A stretch of 64,000 nucleotides of DNA. Origin: Caenorhabditis remanei (lineage: Eukaryota > Nematoda > Chromadorea > Rhabditida > Rhabditidae). Of this stretch, positions 11,827-22,004 are shown one piece after another (the first letter of the stretch is position 1; every line of letters starts with the position of its first letter). Both the position numbers and the translations under genes were made by a program. The notes beneath the pieces were generated by a model, which ran no database searches, had not been told where the DNA came from, and was given only the letters and a program-made list of their open reading frames with translations. The DNA lies in contig NC_071328.1 of NCBI RefSeq assembly GCF_010183535.1, positions 6,324,001 to 6,388,000 of the forward strand, written 5' to 3'.

Positions 11827-12218
11827 TTCACTTTTTCCTCTTCCTCTTCTCCGACCGATTTGCCTCTTCTTTTATCTACTCCTATCGCGTTTCTTCCCTC
11901 GATGATGCCTGCAATAATTTCCTCTTTTCTTCGTTTTTTTCCGTCTCCCTCGTCATTCGGAGATCCAGTTTTATCCCCCCTTCTACGTTCTCTCCGAAAT
12001 CTTCCGACGAATTTTTCAAATTTTCCGTCAAAAACTCACCAAAGTGTTCGTCTTGTTGCGTCAAAATGACGAAAAAGTGTTTTTTTTTTCCTATTTTTGT
12101 TATTTTCTCGTTTAAAAATTAGTTTATTCCAGTAACCTTTGCCACGTGTGCCATCTGTTGGATTTGAATATCCCACGTCGGAAATCAATTAGAAAAGTTT
12201 TGTCATTTTCCGATAGAT
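11827..12218. other. Divergent promoter region, pyrimidine-rich
   Basis: This stretch lies between the BTB-like gene (minus) and the lipid-transfer gene (plus). The plus strand is strongly C/T rich. The open stretch on the minus strand at 11882-12064 is purine-rich filler or a possible extra 5' exon of the BTB-like gene. Confidence 0.45.
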
Positions 12219-13523
12219 ATGATTATAAAGGTGAGTTTCTTTTTTTAGTTTTTAAAATTTTTTTGTAATAAAAGTCATGAGAAATGATGTCAGAACGATT
12301 TCTGATTTACCATAAACCTAAAGAGACGTCCACTTTCTTGCCCACTAAGCCAAGCCGGTTGCAATTTTGTACCGGAACGCAACAGGTATAGGGTTCAGTT
12401 CCCGAGTTGAAACCATATCCAAAACTATGACTCATAGACTATAAGTCAACATTTTGTGAACGTTCTTCTAATCCAATTGAAAACGAAACACTGACACATA
12501 TAATTTTGAGGCTTTTTATACCCTTATTTTTCACTTGAATTTCCAATTTCTGAACTTAAATGTTGACATTTTCAGTAGAAAAGGGCCTTTTGTATCAAAA
12601 TCCCTTCTATTTCAGGAATACCGTATCCCATTGCCTCTGTCAGTCGACGAATTCGAGCGTGGTCTTCTCTACGCAGTTTCAGCATGTAGTCGTAACGAGA
12701 CTGGTGGTGGAGAAGGTGCAGAATTTCTCGTTCAAGAAGACTTCACAAGTGATACATTACGTCCCGGTCAGACTGTTTCTGGTACATATACGAAAAAGAT
12801 TTATCGTCTTCGCTCGAAAGCTCCGTGGGTTCTTCAGAAACTTCTTCCAGCTGAAGCATTCGAAATTCACGAGGAAAGCTGGAATGCCTATCCATACTGT
12901 AAAACTGTTCTTACTGTAAGTTGTATTGTATTTTTGAGAGTTTATTTTTAGAAATGGTATTTTCAGAATCCAGGATACATGAAAGAAAACTTCCATCAAG
13001 TCATCGAAACCCTCCATTTACCGGATAACGGAAGTACGGAAAATGCATTGGATGGACCGGAGAAACGAGAAGTAATTTGGGTTGATATTGCGGATAATGA
13101 TATTTTTGGAGCGAAAAATTACAAAAAAGAGAAGGATGCGAGACTCTTCGAGCCAGATGTTGTAGAGAGAGGACCGCTGGATGATGATTGGATTGATGAG
13201 CATGATCCGGTAAGAACTTCCTTTGATTTTTCCCATGCATTTCTTTGAAATTCCAGATAATGTGCGCCTACAAACTGGTCTCTTGTCACTTCAAATGGAC
13301 GGGTCTTCAACGAATGGTTGAGAAAACGATTCATAAACAATATCCACGTGTATTCGGTTTGATGCATCGTGATGCCTATGTACTTCTAGATGAATGGTAT
13401 AATATGTCGATGGATTCGATTCGTGAATACGAGGAAGAGACGGCACATGTGCTCCGTAAGCAACTCGCAGATCCAGAAAAGCGAGGAACAACTTGTGATG
13501 ATGATGCGAATAACAATAAGTGA
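12219..13523 (+). CDS. Class I phosphatidylinositol transfer protein
   Basis: Four exons (12219-12230, 12616-12915, 12967-13209, 13257-13523) encode 273 residues, close to the 270 of mammalian PITPalpha. The first exon carries only MIIK. Family signatures are in order: KEYRIPLPLSVDEF, NETGGGEG, the AWNAYPYC-type motif (SWNAYPYCKT), DIADND, GPL..DW, and MCAYKLV..HFKW-GLQ..VE..IHK. These form the START-like lipid pocket that exchanges phosphatidylinositol and phosphatidylcholine between membranes. The protein is cytosolic, with no signal or membrane segment. From memory, a class I PITP gene sits beside drag-1 in C. elegans, in agreement with this window. An AATAAA signal follows the stop at about 13536. 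Confidence 0.95.
12340..12410 (+). repeat. tRNA-like repeat fragment in PITP intron 1
   Basis: The run AAGCCGGTTGCAATTTTGTACC, then GGGTTCAGTTCCC, resembles a D-arm/anticodon-arm/T-arm order. The first part matches the tRNA-like core in talin intron 1 (CAGCCGGTTGCGGTTTTGTACC). The acceptor stem does not pair, so this is not a functional tRNA gene. Confidence 0.4.
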
Positions 13524-13724
13524 ACACTTGAAGAAAATAAAGATTTTCTGTACTTTTGAAACATTTCATAAACATGGCAAAGAAGCAATATGAGACCATT
13601 CACAACTCAATATAATTTCAATTCGATTAGCGGTATGGCTGGAAGACAATATGCGTAAAACTATGATACACGTTCTAAATCAAGCATAAAAACTCAAACT
13701 AAAATAGGAAAAGAGGCTGAAAAT

Positions 13725-14703
13725 CTATACATCTGGAACAGGATTATTTCGATCGGGTCCTAGCAAAAAGGCGAAGACAGCGTAGGTGTGGCATGAGGCG
13801 CCTGGAAAAGATGGTGGTTTCTTTTTTCTCAAAAACTAAAAACTCACCTAATAAAACAAAAATATGCCAGATGGCATGTGCAAACGCCAAAATTCCATCC
13901 AATTTGAAGAATACAACTCCAACAGCATACATCATTCCACCGATCATCATCCATTCGAGACCCGTTCTGTCATTCATTGTAATTATAGCAACAGATGGTC
14001 CTCCAGCGATAATAATATACAGTATTGTCTCGAGTGTTTTGTATCTTTCATGGAAATTGTATTGATAGAGAATCCCGAGAATAGCGAACACCCATATCAT
14101 CCATTTCAAGTTTAGACCCGGAAGACCGCAGTGGCTGAAAACTTTTGGATAATTGAGAGGTGACGAGCTACAGTAACCTACCGTAGTGTTAGCCAAGGAG
14201 TGTAAGAAGCGGCTATGAACAAATATATTGCAGCTCGATCGCATATGTGTAGATAGTATCGGAGTTTTCGGTGTCTGGAACTAATTATTGGTAAATTAGG
14301 TGTCACTTTAGGTTACTGTAATTACAATGAAGATAATCAAAAACTTACTTATTTTCCTGCCGAAACAGGTATTCGCAAAAATGATAAACAGTGCTGGAAG
14401 TGAACAAAAGTGTTGTAAAAGTTCCATAAATAACCATAAGAATATGTTGGAGCTCACGGTGAGCGTATGCACACATAAAATAATAGAAAATGAGTATAGA
14501 AGGTCCTATTCCGATTGCATGGGATACTGTATTTGCCACGTGCTCATGTGTTGTTGGCTCGTAGGCTTCTCCTTTACCGGCCCGCCGATTTTTATAGGAG
14601 ATTTTAGGGGTAGGTGTGTCCGGGCTAAAATTAATTTTGATCTACACTTGGGAGGAAACAATTGTTAATGTACTTACTCTATAATCCCACAGCTACCGCT
14701 CAT
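13725..14703 (-). CDS. PAQR/hemolysin-III family membrane protein, MMD-like
   Basis: Five exons (14703-14678, 14624-14349, 14274-14182, 14134-13848, 13801-13725) encode 252 residues with matching phases. It follows the MMD/MMD2 (PAQR10/11) plan: [22 protein letters not shown] with the family E/H residues, S-T-V-H/Y-H ([10 protein letters not shown]) after the second membrane helix, [17 protein letters not shown], then [19 protein letters not shown], whose final H-x3-H pattern is the proposed metal site. Seven hydrophobic segments are visible. In animals MMD proteins sit in Golgi/endolysosomal membranes and affect Ras/ERK signalling and phospholipid metabolism; its role here is inferred. The start lies about 30 nt downstream of a splice acceptor and only 148 nt from the upstream gene's stop, which suggests an operon. 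Confidence 0.9.
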
Positions 14704-14725
14704 CTCTCATGTGTGTTGAGACAAA

Positions 14726-14850
14726 GTTTGGCTGAAAATTACGGTTTAAGAAAACAGTGAAACTGATCAAGACAGATATAAACATGGAATTGCATCCGAT
14801 TTTTATAGGAAAATAGAAACAACAATCATATTTAAGGAAAACATGTTTTA
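14726..14850 (-). promoter_or_regulatory. Probable operon junction with SL2-type trans-splice acceptor
   Basis: After the upstream stop (14853-14851) there is an AATAAA on the minus strand. About 119 nt later the acceptor AATTTTCAG (AG at 14733-14732) precedes the MMD-like start by about 30 nt. This spacing is that of Caenorhabditis operon genes, where the downstream message receives SL2. Confidence 0.6.
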
Positions 14851-16400
14851 TTAATGACTATGAGCGGAGGAAATAGACATATCAACTTCAGCTACTCCAA
14901 ACGGACTTGAAGATTTTGCAATTAGAATATCAGAAGCCACGTCATCATCGTCTTCTAAGACACGTGGAGTTGGAACAATTGATCCATCTGTTCGTACAGT
15001 AACCACATTTCTAATTGAACTGAATCCAACGACTTCTCCTTCACTTATATCCGATGGTACTGTACTTATTGGAGACATGATTGGTGTAGATTTACGGGAA
15101 ACTGGTTCTTCGTCTTCCTCAACCCGCGGAGTTATCAAAAGACGACAATTGGTACCGATTTCTGCTGTCTGAAAATGAGAAAGCTGAAGTTTTAATTGTA
15201 GATCAAAGATTTCACTTACAATTTTCTCCGTTCTTTCCGTCTCTTGCACCTCTTCTTCAACTTCATCCGTTTGAATCTGAGCATCTAACTTTTCAATTGG
15301 TCGTGATCTTGATATTATCTTTTTCGTTGGCTGCAGTTCCTCAAATTTTACAATTTTCACTGGTTCAGAAATACGAATAGACTGTGAAATCGGGACAGGT
15401 TCCATTGGGATATCGGGAATTCTACTGGATGATCTATCAGGTTGACTGTTAGGCCTGCAATTCCAAAACGAAGATAGTTTTGTGTCCGAAGATAACGGGA
15501 ACTCACCAATCCAAATATTCTGAATCCTCCATCTCTTCATCTTTATAAAATTGATCTACTTGTAAAGGTGGTATTCCAAATGGAATGGGTCCACGTGGAA
15601 TATCGTTTGAATCCCTTTCCACGTTCACTATTTGAATATTCTTCGCCACAATTTGTTCTCCAGAATACTCTCCATTCTCACTTTTCTTAGAATCCTTCGG
15701 ATCAGATGGATTTTTGGATTTTATAGTGTTCACTGCAAATTTTCAAAATTAGAGAGAATCCGAAACATTAAAAACTAACACATCTGGTTGACACATTTCA
15801 TTTGTTGACCACTCAAAAGTGACAATAAATCCAATTTCTTTCCGTTTTTCATGTAGTTTTTCAGTGATTCTTTTATATCGTCTTGCAGTTGAATGTACCC
15901 GTCAAAACCCGCTTTTTTGTCGAGATCTGGTATGTCCAGTGAGAGAAGTCTGCAATTTTATTCCTTTTTTGGGATTACTGTAGGATACTGTAGTTTTTAT
16001 TCTTGAAAGATTTGAAGATTAGATAGTTTTGTTGGGACTGAAATTTTAACTTTCTTCAGATTTTAAATTGATTTTTAGTATTTAAAAAGTACAAAAATAA
16101 TACAATTTTACAGATTTTTGGGTTAATATTGGAGAAAAAAAACCCGTTGAAAATATTTTGACAATCAACTTTTTCGGTTTGAAATAGCTTTGAAAAATGA
16201 ATTTTCCTTGTTTAAAATCTATTTTTCAACTGAAACCTCACATGTTTCTGACTGAAAACCTTTTTTGTAATTTTAAATTTGAAAAAGACTTACGCATTAT
16301 GGAAATCGTGATTAACATTAGTTTGCTCCAATTCTTGGCTCATTTGATATACAATCCGTTTTGATTTGAGATCCAATTCCACATTTTCAGTGGGTTTCAT
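14851..16400 (-). CDS. Uncharacterised 351-residue protein, first gene of a putative operon
   Basis: Five exons (16400-16294, 15949-15780, 15732-15507, 15454-15220, 15168-14851) keep phase and encode 351 residues. Residues 1-95 are predicted helical (KSKRIVYQMSQELEQ, then DIPDLDKKAGFDGYIQLQDD and ESLKNYMKNGKKLDLLSLL) and look like a small N-terminal domain. The remainder is disordered, acidic and rich in Pro/Ser, with a short helical stretch (ETERTEKIVSEIFDLQLKLQ) and two similar words, AQIQTDE and AEIGTN. There is no signal peptide or membrane segment. I do not recognise a family. Co-transcription with the MMD-like gene is the only clue to its role. Confidence 0.75.
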
Positions 16401-19307
16401 TTTGAGAATACAACTTTTAAGTCATTTAGCCAAAGGGTTATAAATTTAAAGTAGAAAAAAGAAAATTTATTGAGAAGACCTCATTAAAATCTATAAAAGA
16501 GTCAATTTACTCATTAGCCTTTTCCGAGAAAAGCGTCAACACGAAGAACGTGTCAACTCGGAAAACAGAAGGAGAAATGGGGGGAGAGAAAAGAAGAAAT
16601 AGGGATGAGAGACGGAGAGAAATGTCAGGAATTCATGGGAGGGAGGCCCCCTACTAGACAAAAAGAAGAGACAAGAAGGAGTGTCTTTGATGATTGGTAG
16701 GTAGACAACAAAGGGAAAAATGCGTCATTAATTTGCAACATCGTCTTCTTTGATAGACAACCACTGATAAGAGAAGCTTCTGATTTATTGTGTTTCTTAT
16801 TATGTTTTGGTTCTGCCTTATGATGTCTTCTTAGTACTTTCTACTCCAGAAGGTTACTGTAGATCTGAAGTAGAATCGGCAGAACTTTCAGAACTTCGAT
16901 CTTGTCTTGTTAGGACTCAAAATAGGTAGAACAAAAAGCTAAATCCCTGAATAAAATTATTTAGGAGTCTCATACTTCAAACGTCTGCTGAGGTATCTGG
17001 GAATACAGTAGTAAACTCCAGATTACAGTAGGATCGTTACGAAGCCCAAATACGGTTAGAGGAACGGAATAGGTCAGAGTTTGGATAGACTTGAATAATT
17101 TGAAATAGCCAACTCATCGAATGATGTAGACGATCATCGATAAGATGGTACGAGATCTCAAGTACTAATTTAAAATCAAGAAGTTCATGAAATCAGCGAA
17201 CCCTCATTTTTGACTCGTATTTCTACTGTAACCCAACCAATACACATATACCTAGTTGGTTGAAATTACTGGGTTTTGTTGGAACGAAGAAAGTTTTTTG
17301 CATTATTCCGGTGAGAACTTTCAATAAAAAAGGGTATATCTCAAAAGACATCTACACTACTAGCAGAAAATCTAAAAGTTTTGCAGTTCTGTACCGAAGA
17401 CTGTTTTGAAAGGATATCCCGGTTACGATGTATGCCCATATATCTTAGGTTTACATAAAACTTTGTTGTTGTAGTGTCAAACTTTTATGTACGGTCCAAC
17501 TCTAGCACGACCATGTTTCCAGCAATATACATAGCATTTTGGATCACTGTGGATCGTGTTTCCTCAAAATATAATCAACATTTTAAATTTAAAATCTAGA
17601 GATTGTGATACGGTAATCATGAAAAAAGTATCAACATATGAACTTTCTGTTAAACCTATCCAGGTATCATTAGGATTATTATGTTTTTTTCTGATTGTGT
17701 GTCGGGAGAAGGGTTACTGTAACAAGCATAACACCAATTTCATTGTCTCATTCTTGGCACAATTTTAAAAAGTGAAGGATTTCTGGACATCGAACTAATT
17801 TTCTTCTCGAATCCTGTGCACGTCCCTCATTGAATTACTGTACGATTGAACCAAAAGACGATCACATATTATTTTGCTCTATCTATTTTTGTCTCTTCAT
17901 TCCCACCCAACCTGCTCCTATTTTCTCTCGGAAGTATTTAGAAGAACAGAGAAAATGCACAGGAAGTGAGCAAACATAAATGCTCTTCTCTTCCCCCCAT
18001 TCTCCTCTTCTTTCTCTCTCTCTCTTATCAATTTAACTCCTCTTTTTTGCTTTTTCTGCTGATGCACAATACGTATGACTGTATGACTGTGTTTATTGAT
18101 TTTGAGCCGTTTTTTGTTTTTTTGTTGAGTGGGGTTTTAATAATTGAAGATGGAGTTAAGAATGATACGAGGATTAGGAACAGAGGTGGAGATCAGTTGA
18201 TTGCTATTTTGTTTTGATTGGTGGGAATTTCCGGTGATTGGAGGTAAAGTAATAATTGGAAAAGCATTTCATTAAAACTCTCATGATAGACTGTTAGTTC
18301 TAAATTTGAAAATTCAAGAAAAAACAACAAATTTTAGATGAACTGTTGTAAAGACACATTGAGAATCTCGATTTGCTAGTTTTCTGCTAACTCAGTCTCA
18401 ATTGTTTTCTGAAACTTAAAAAGGCCTTGAAGTTTATGACTAACAGAATGTTTGGTGCTCGTTTTGTTTCCCACACAAAAAGGGAATCTAATTCAACTGT
18501 GATTCATTATTTCCATCATTCATTCTATTTAAAGACTGAAGGGAACGGGCTTCACTGATTGTGACTACGTCCAGAATCTGTAGAAGTCCTACGAATTCCT
18601 AATCTATTTTAAAGCTATTGTTTTGTAGGTAGCTGATACTTACTACAAATTGTTACATGAATTGTTATCATGAATCGATTTAGATTCTTATTTCGTTGGG
18701 ATTCGTAATCCGTTTTCAAGTCGAACTTTATACTGAGACGAACTAAGTCACAACAGTTTCAGACACCTATTTGAATGAATTTTCCTAATTGCACAAATAA
18801 AACAAGGAATTAACTAACTTGAGGAAACTTTTACACTTTCGAACTTTCCTTCAAATCTAAAAATCCACCGTACACCTCTCCTGCTCCATTACAGTACCCC
18901 ACTAACCGAAAATACTTTTCTCACACTAATCACTCTAATTTCCGGCTATCATCAATCAATGCCACTTCACATTTTGTCACTTTTGAGAAGAAGGCGTTAT
19001 CCGAAAATTAGGACATCTTTCTATTTTCTTCACAGGCTCTTCTTCTTCTTTTCTATTCTTTTTCATTTTCTCATTTTTCTTCAGTTGACCCAAAAGAAGA
19101 ATAAATCATCCAAAGGTCCCGCCATATGCTCTTTTTTCTTCTTTTCCAAAAACCCAACCTTCCAAAAATTTCAATTTTAGTTTTCCTCATTTTCTCTTTA
19201 AAAAATGAAAGTATTTTAAATTTCTGCTACATTTTCTCATATTTTCAGGTCACAAAAATAATTGGATAGTCCGTTGGAAGAAGTGAGATGAGAAGACTCG
19301 ACGGATT
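16401..19307. other. Intergenic region, 2.9 kb, divergent promoters
   Basis: It separates the unknown minus-strand gene from drag-1. I find no exon chain with conserved-looking protein on either strand. It contains purine-rich stretches (16540-16680), pyrimidine-rich stretches (17880-18060, 19000-19200) and scattered short repeats. The polypyrimidine stretch near 19000-19200 may belong to the drag-1 promoter or 5' leader. Confidence 0.5.
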
Positions 19308-20850
19308 ATGTCGATAGTCTATCTCTCATCAATTGTTATTTTACTGTTTTACAGTAAGTTCACTTCTTTGTAACTTATAACCAAGTTACACAGACAAACA
19401 GACAAATCTTCTAATATCTGAAATTCCAGATCCCATCAATTCGTGTCGTGTCGAAGAGTGTGCAGCATGGTTTCAAAAAACAAAAGATTACGAGAATCTC
19501 GTTCCGAAGGCCACCGAAAGATATTGTCAAGTACTACAGACATATCTGAAATGTATGAATGACACTCAACGATTTTGTCACGGAAATCTGAGATTTCATT
19601 CATCGGAATTGGTGATGAGACGGCATTGGAAAGAGTTCGAATGCGACAAATGGGAATCTTGTAATGAGAAAAATGAGGCCAAGAGGCGACCTGTTAATAC
19701 GTGAGTTTTAAAAGGAAAATCGAGTTTGAATTGTTAACCTAGATTTGAAATGAAATTTGAAAAAAATCCAACCTTCAGTTCCAGATGCTACTTCAATCCA
19801 CCTCCATCTAGCCGTAAAATCAAATATTGTTCTCTATTCGGCGATCCTCATCTCATTATGTTCAACGGAACCATCCAAACATGTTCGGAAGAAGGAGCTC
19901 GTCCTCTTGTGGACAACAGATATTTTCTAGTTCAAGTCACCAATAAAAACGTGCGTGGAGAGGCACTGACAACTACCGTAACCAAGGTTACTGTACTCAT
20001 TCGGAAACACAACTGCACGTCTTCTCTTCGTTATGAAGCAACTTCAGATGAAGAGGGTCTCCCACGTGGATTTGTGGATGGCACCACGTTTCAGATGACA
20101 TCGAACTCAAACTCTAATTCAAATGCTGTCGAAGTACTATGGCAGGATAATAACTACGTGGAAATAGCCCTTCATTTCATCCATTCATCCATCCACATTC
20201 GAAGACAAGGCCCTTATTTATCTGTATCTGTGAAGGCACCGAGTATAGTATTGGAGACAGAAGGAGACGTGGCAAATGAAATGTGTTGGGCAGGATGCAG
20301 AAGAAGTTCACAGATTTCTGCAGAGACCGCCGTAGAGCAGCCTAAGAAGTTTGCGGAATGTTATAATAGAAGGGTTCATGTCCCGAAGAAAGTAGCCGAA
20401 GGTTAGTCAAGATGGAAGTGTGCTCTACTGGTAATTCTAATTTCAGATCGTTGTCGCAACGTTGGAAATTCTGGAACTTTCTTCGATGCTTGTGTTTTTG
20501 ATCTCATGTTTACAGGTGAGTCTTTAACAAAAAAAGATCAAGTGCCCTATACAAAACCAAAAAATTTCGGAAAGGCTTTTTACTTTTTTCTCCTATCTCT
20601 TCATTTTTCTATTTCAGGGGATGACTATCTAGTCCACTTATCTCGTAATGCTCAATCAGATTTTCGTCGTTTGGCTCCTCATCATTTTCAATCTCAAATA
20701 ATCCAACAACGTGTCAGACAGCAACAAGAACATATTAGAAATCTTAATATTTCCAATTCAACCAAAATATTCGAAAAATGTGTTCCTTCCTCTTCAATTA
20801 GTATTATTTTTATACCTATTCTTGCCTTTGTATTGATACCCATGATTTGA
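19308..20850 (+). CDS. drag-1: Repulsive guidance molecule (RGM/hemojuvelin) homologue DRAG-1
   Basis: Five exons (19308-19353, 19430-19700, 19779-20401, 20447-20515, 20618-20850) encode 413 residues. A short signal peptide (MSIVYLSSIVILLFY) leads into the Cys-rich RGM N domain (CRVEECAAWF, LQTYLKC, FCHGNLRFHS). The RGM C/von Willebrand D-like domain begins with CSLFGDPHL near residue 127; the Asp-Pro there is the family's autocleavage site. The C-terminus ends in a hydrophobic tail (SIIFIPILAFVLIPMI), a GPI-anchor signal. RGMs are BMP co-receptors. In C. elegans DRAG-1 promotes the Sma/Mab (DBL-1) pathway that sets body size and mesoderm patterning. There is no RGD motif near the cleavage site. 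Confidence 0.95.
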
Positions 20851-22004
20851 CCAATTTTATGTACACTCTTGATGTTTGTAACTTTAGTGCGAAATTCCAA
20901 CACGTTTCACTTAAGAACCAATAATTTTCTATTTTGATCTCTAATTTCCATAGTTACGGGTTTTATGTTTTACCTTTTATCCAGCTTACTTATTGTCGCA
21001 ACAAAAAAGTTCCGACATTTTTTCCCCCTCGGTGTTTGCGGACTCAAGCCAAAATTTGATAATTTTGGCTTGAGTCCGCAAACACCGACGAGGAAAAAAT
21101 GTCGGAACTTTTTTATTTCGATAATAACACTTCTCATGTTTTTTTTTTCATTCTTTCAAAATTTGTAATAAAAAGAGCTACAGTAACCCAAAATTGATAT
21201 TTTTCAACTGTCTATTGACCCGCAAGCAGTTCGCTGGTCCGCTCGGCGTGCGCGTCTTGGCGGCAAAGTTTCAGTTTTAAATTTTACGTTTTGTTTTTCA
21301 AAATGATTTCTCTTTTTTCTTCAATTTTCTGTTTTCTCCGTGTTTTCCCTAACAAATGAGCAATGTAAATGAGCAACTCTACCATTTTAAATCACAGCCA
21401 AATCTGTAATGACCGTCGTAAAATCAGACTTTTTTCAATTTCTAGTTTTCTTTTTCTCGTTTTTTCTTATTGTTTGTACAATTTTGGAAAATTGAATTGA
21501 AGAGTCTCTTTTCATCGCATTTTCCATCTTTTTTCAATTATAAGTCAGCACGTACCGAAAGTAAGTAGATTTTGTTCTGAAGTTTTCGGTTTTCTATTTT
21601 TTTTTCGAATACCTGCTCAATACTATTTTTGTGAATTCTGCCGAACTAATGTTTTGCATAATTATCCTTTCTAGTCATTCGAAGGGAAACTATGGTTGAG
21701 AAACTCTAATTGATATCAGTCCTGGTTGGAACTAAATTCTAATTCTATTTTTGTTGAATTTTTCTCGAAAATAGGTTTGAAACTGAGATTTTCCATGTAT
21801 TTCTGTCTCGAATTTAATGTTTCTTCTCTATTTTTCAGTCAAATAGTTTTCCCTCTTCCCTTCTTGAAATTTCCGATCTTTTCTCCAGTTTCCCATACAA
21901 AAAGAATCCACATGAAAAGAAACACTTCATTAGTTCGTCCTCACTCTTTTTCTCCATTCAACACACATAAACTACTCAGATATACTTATAATATATACTA
22001 GGTG
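20851..22004. other. Gap between convergent genes
   Basis: It lies between the 3' ends of drag-1 and the tyrosine phosphatase. It contains a perfect-arm inverted repeat (21003-21114), a short GC-rich repeat-like patch (about 21220-21260) and otherwise AT-rich sequence. No coding exon is supported. Confidence 0.55.
21003..21114. mobile_element. Palindromic MITE, about 112 bp
   Basis: AAAAAAGTTCCGACATTTTTTCC at the left is mirrored at the right, and the inner arm GGTGTTTGCGGACTCAAGCC is mirrored around a tiny AT core at about 21053-21066. There are only one or two mismatches. It has no coding capacity and is likely a non-autonomous element. Confidence 0.75.
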
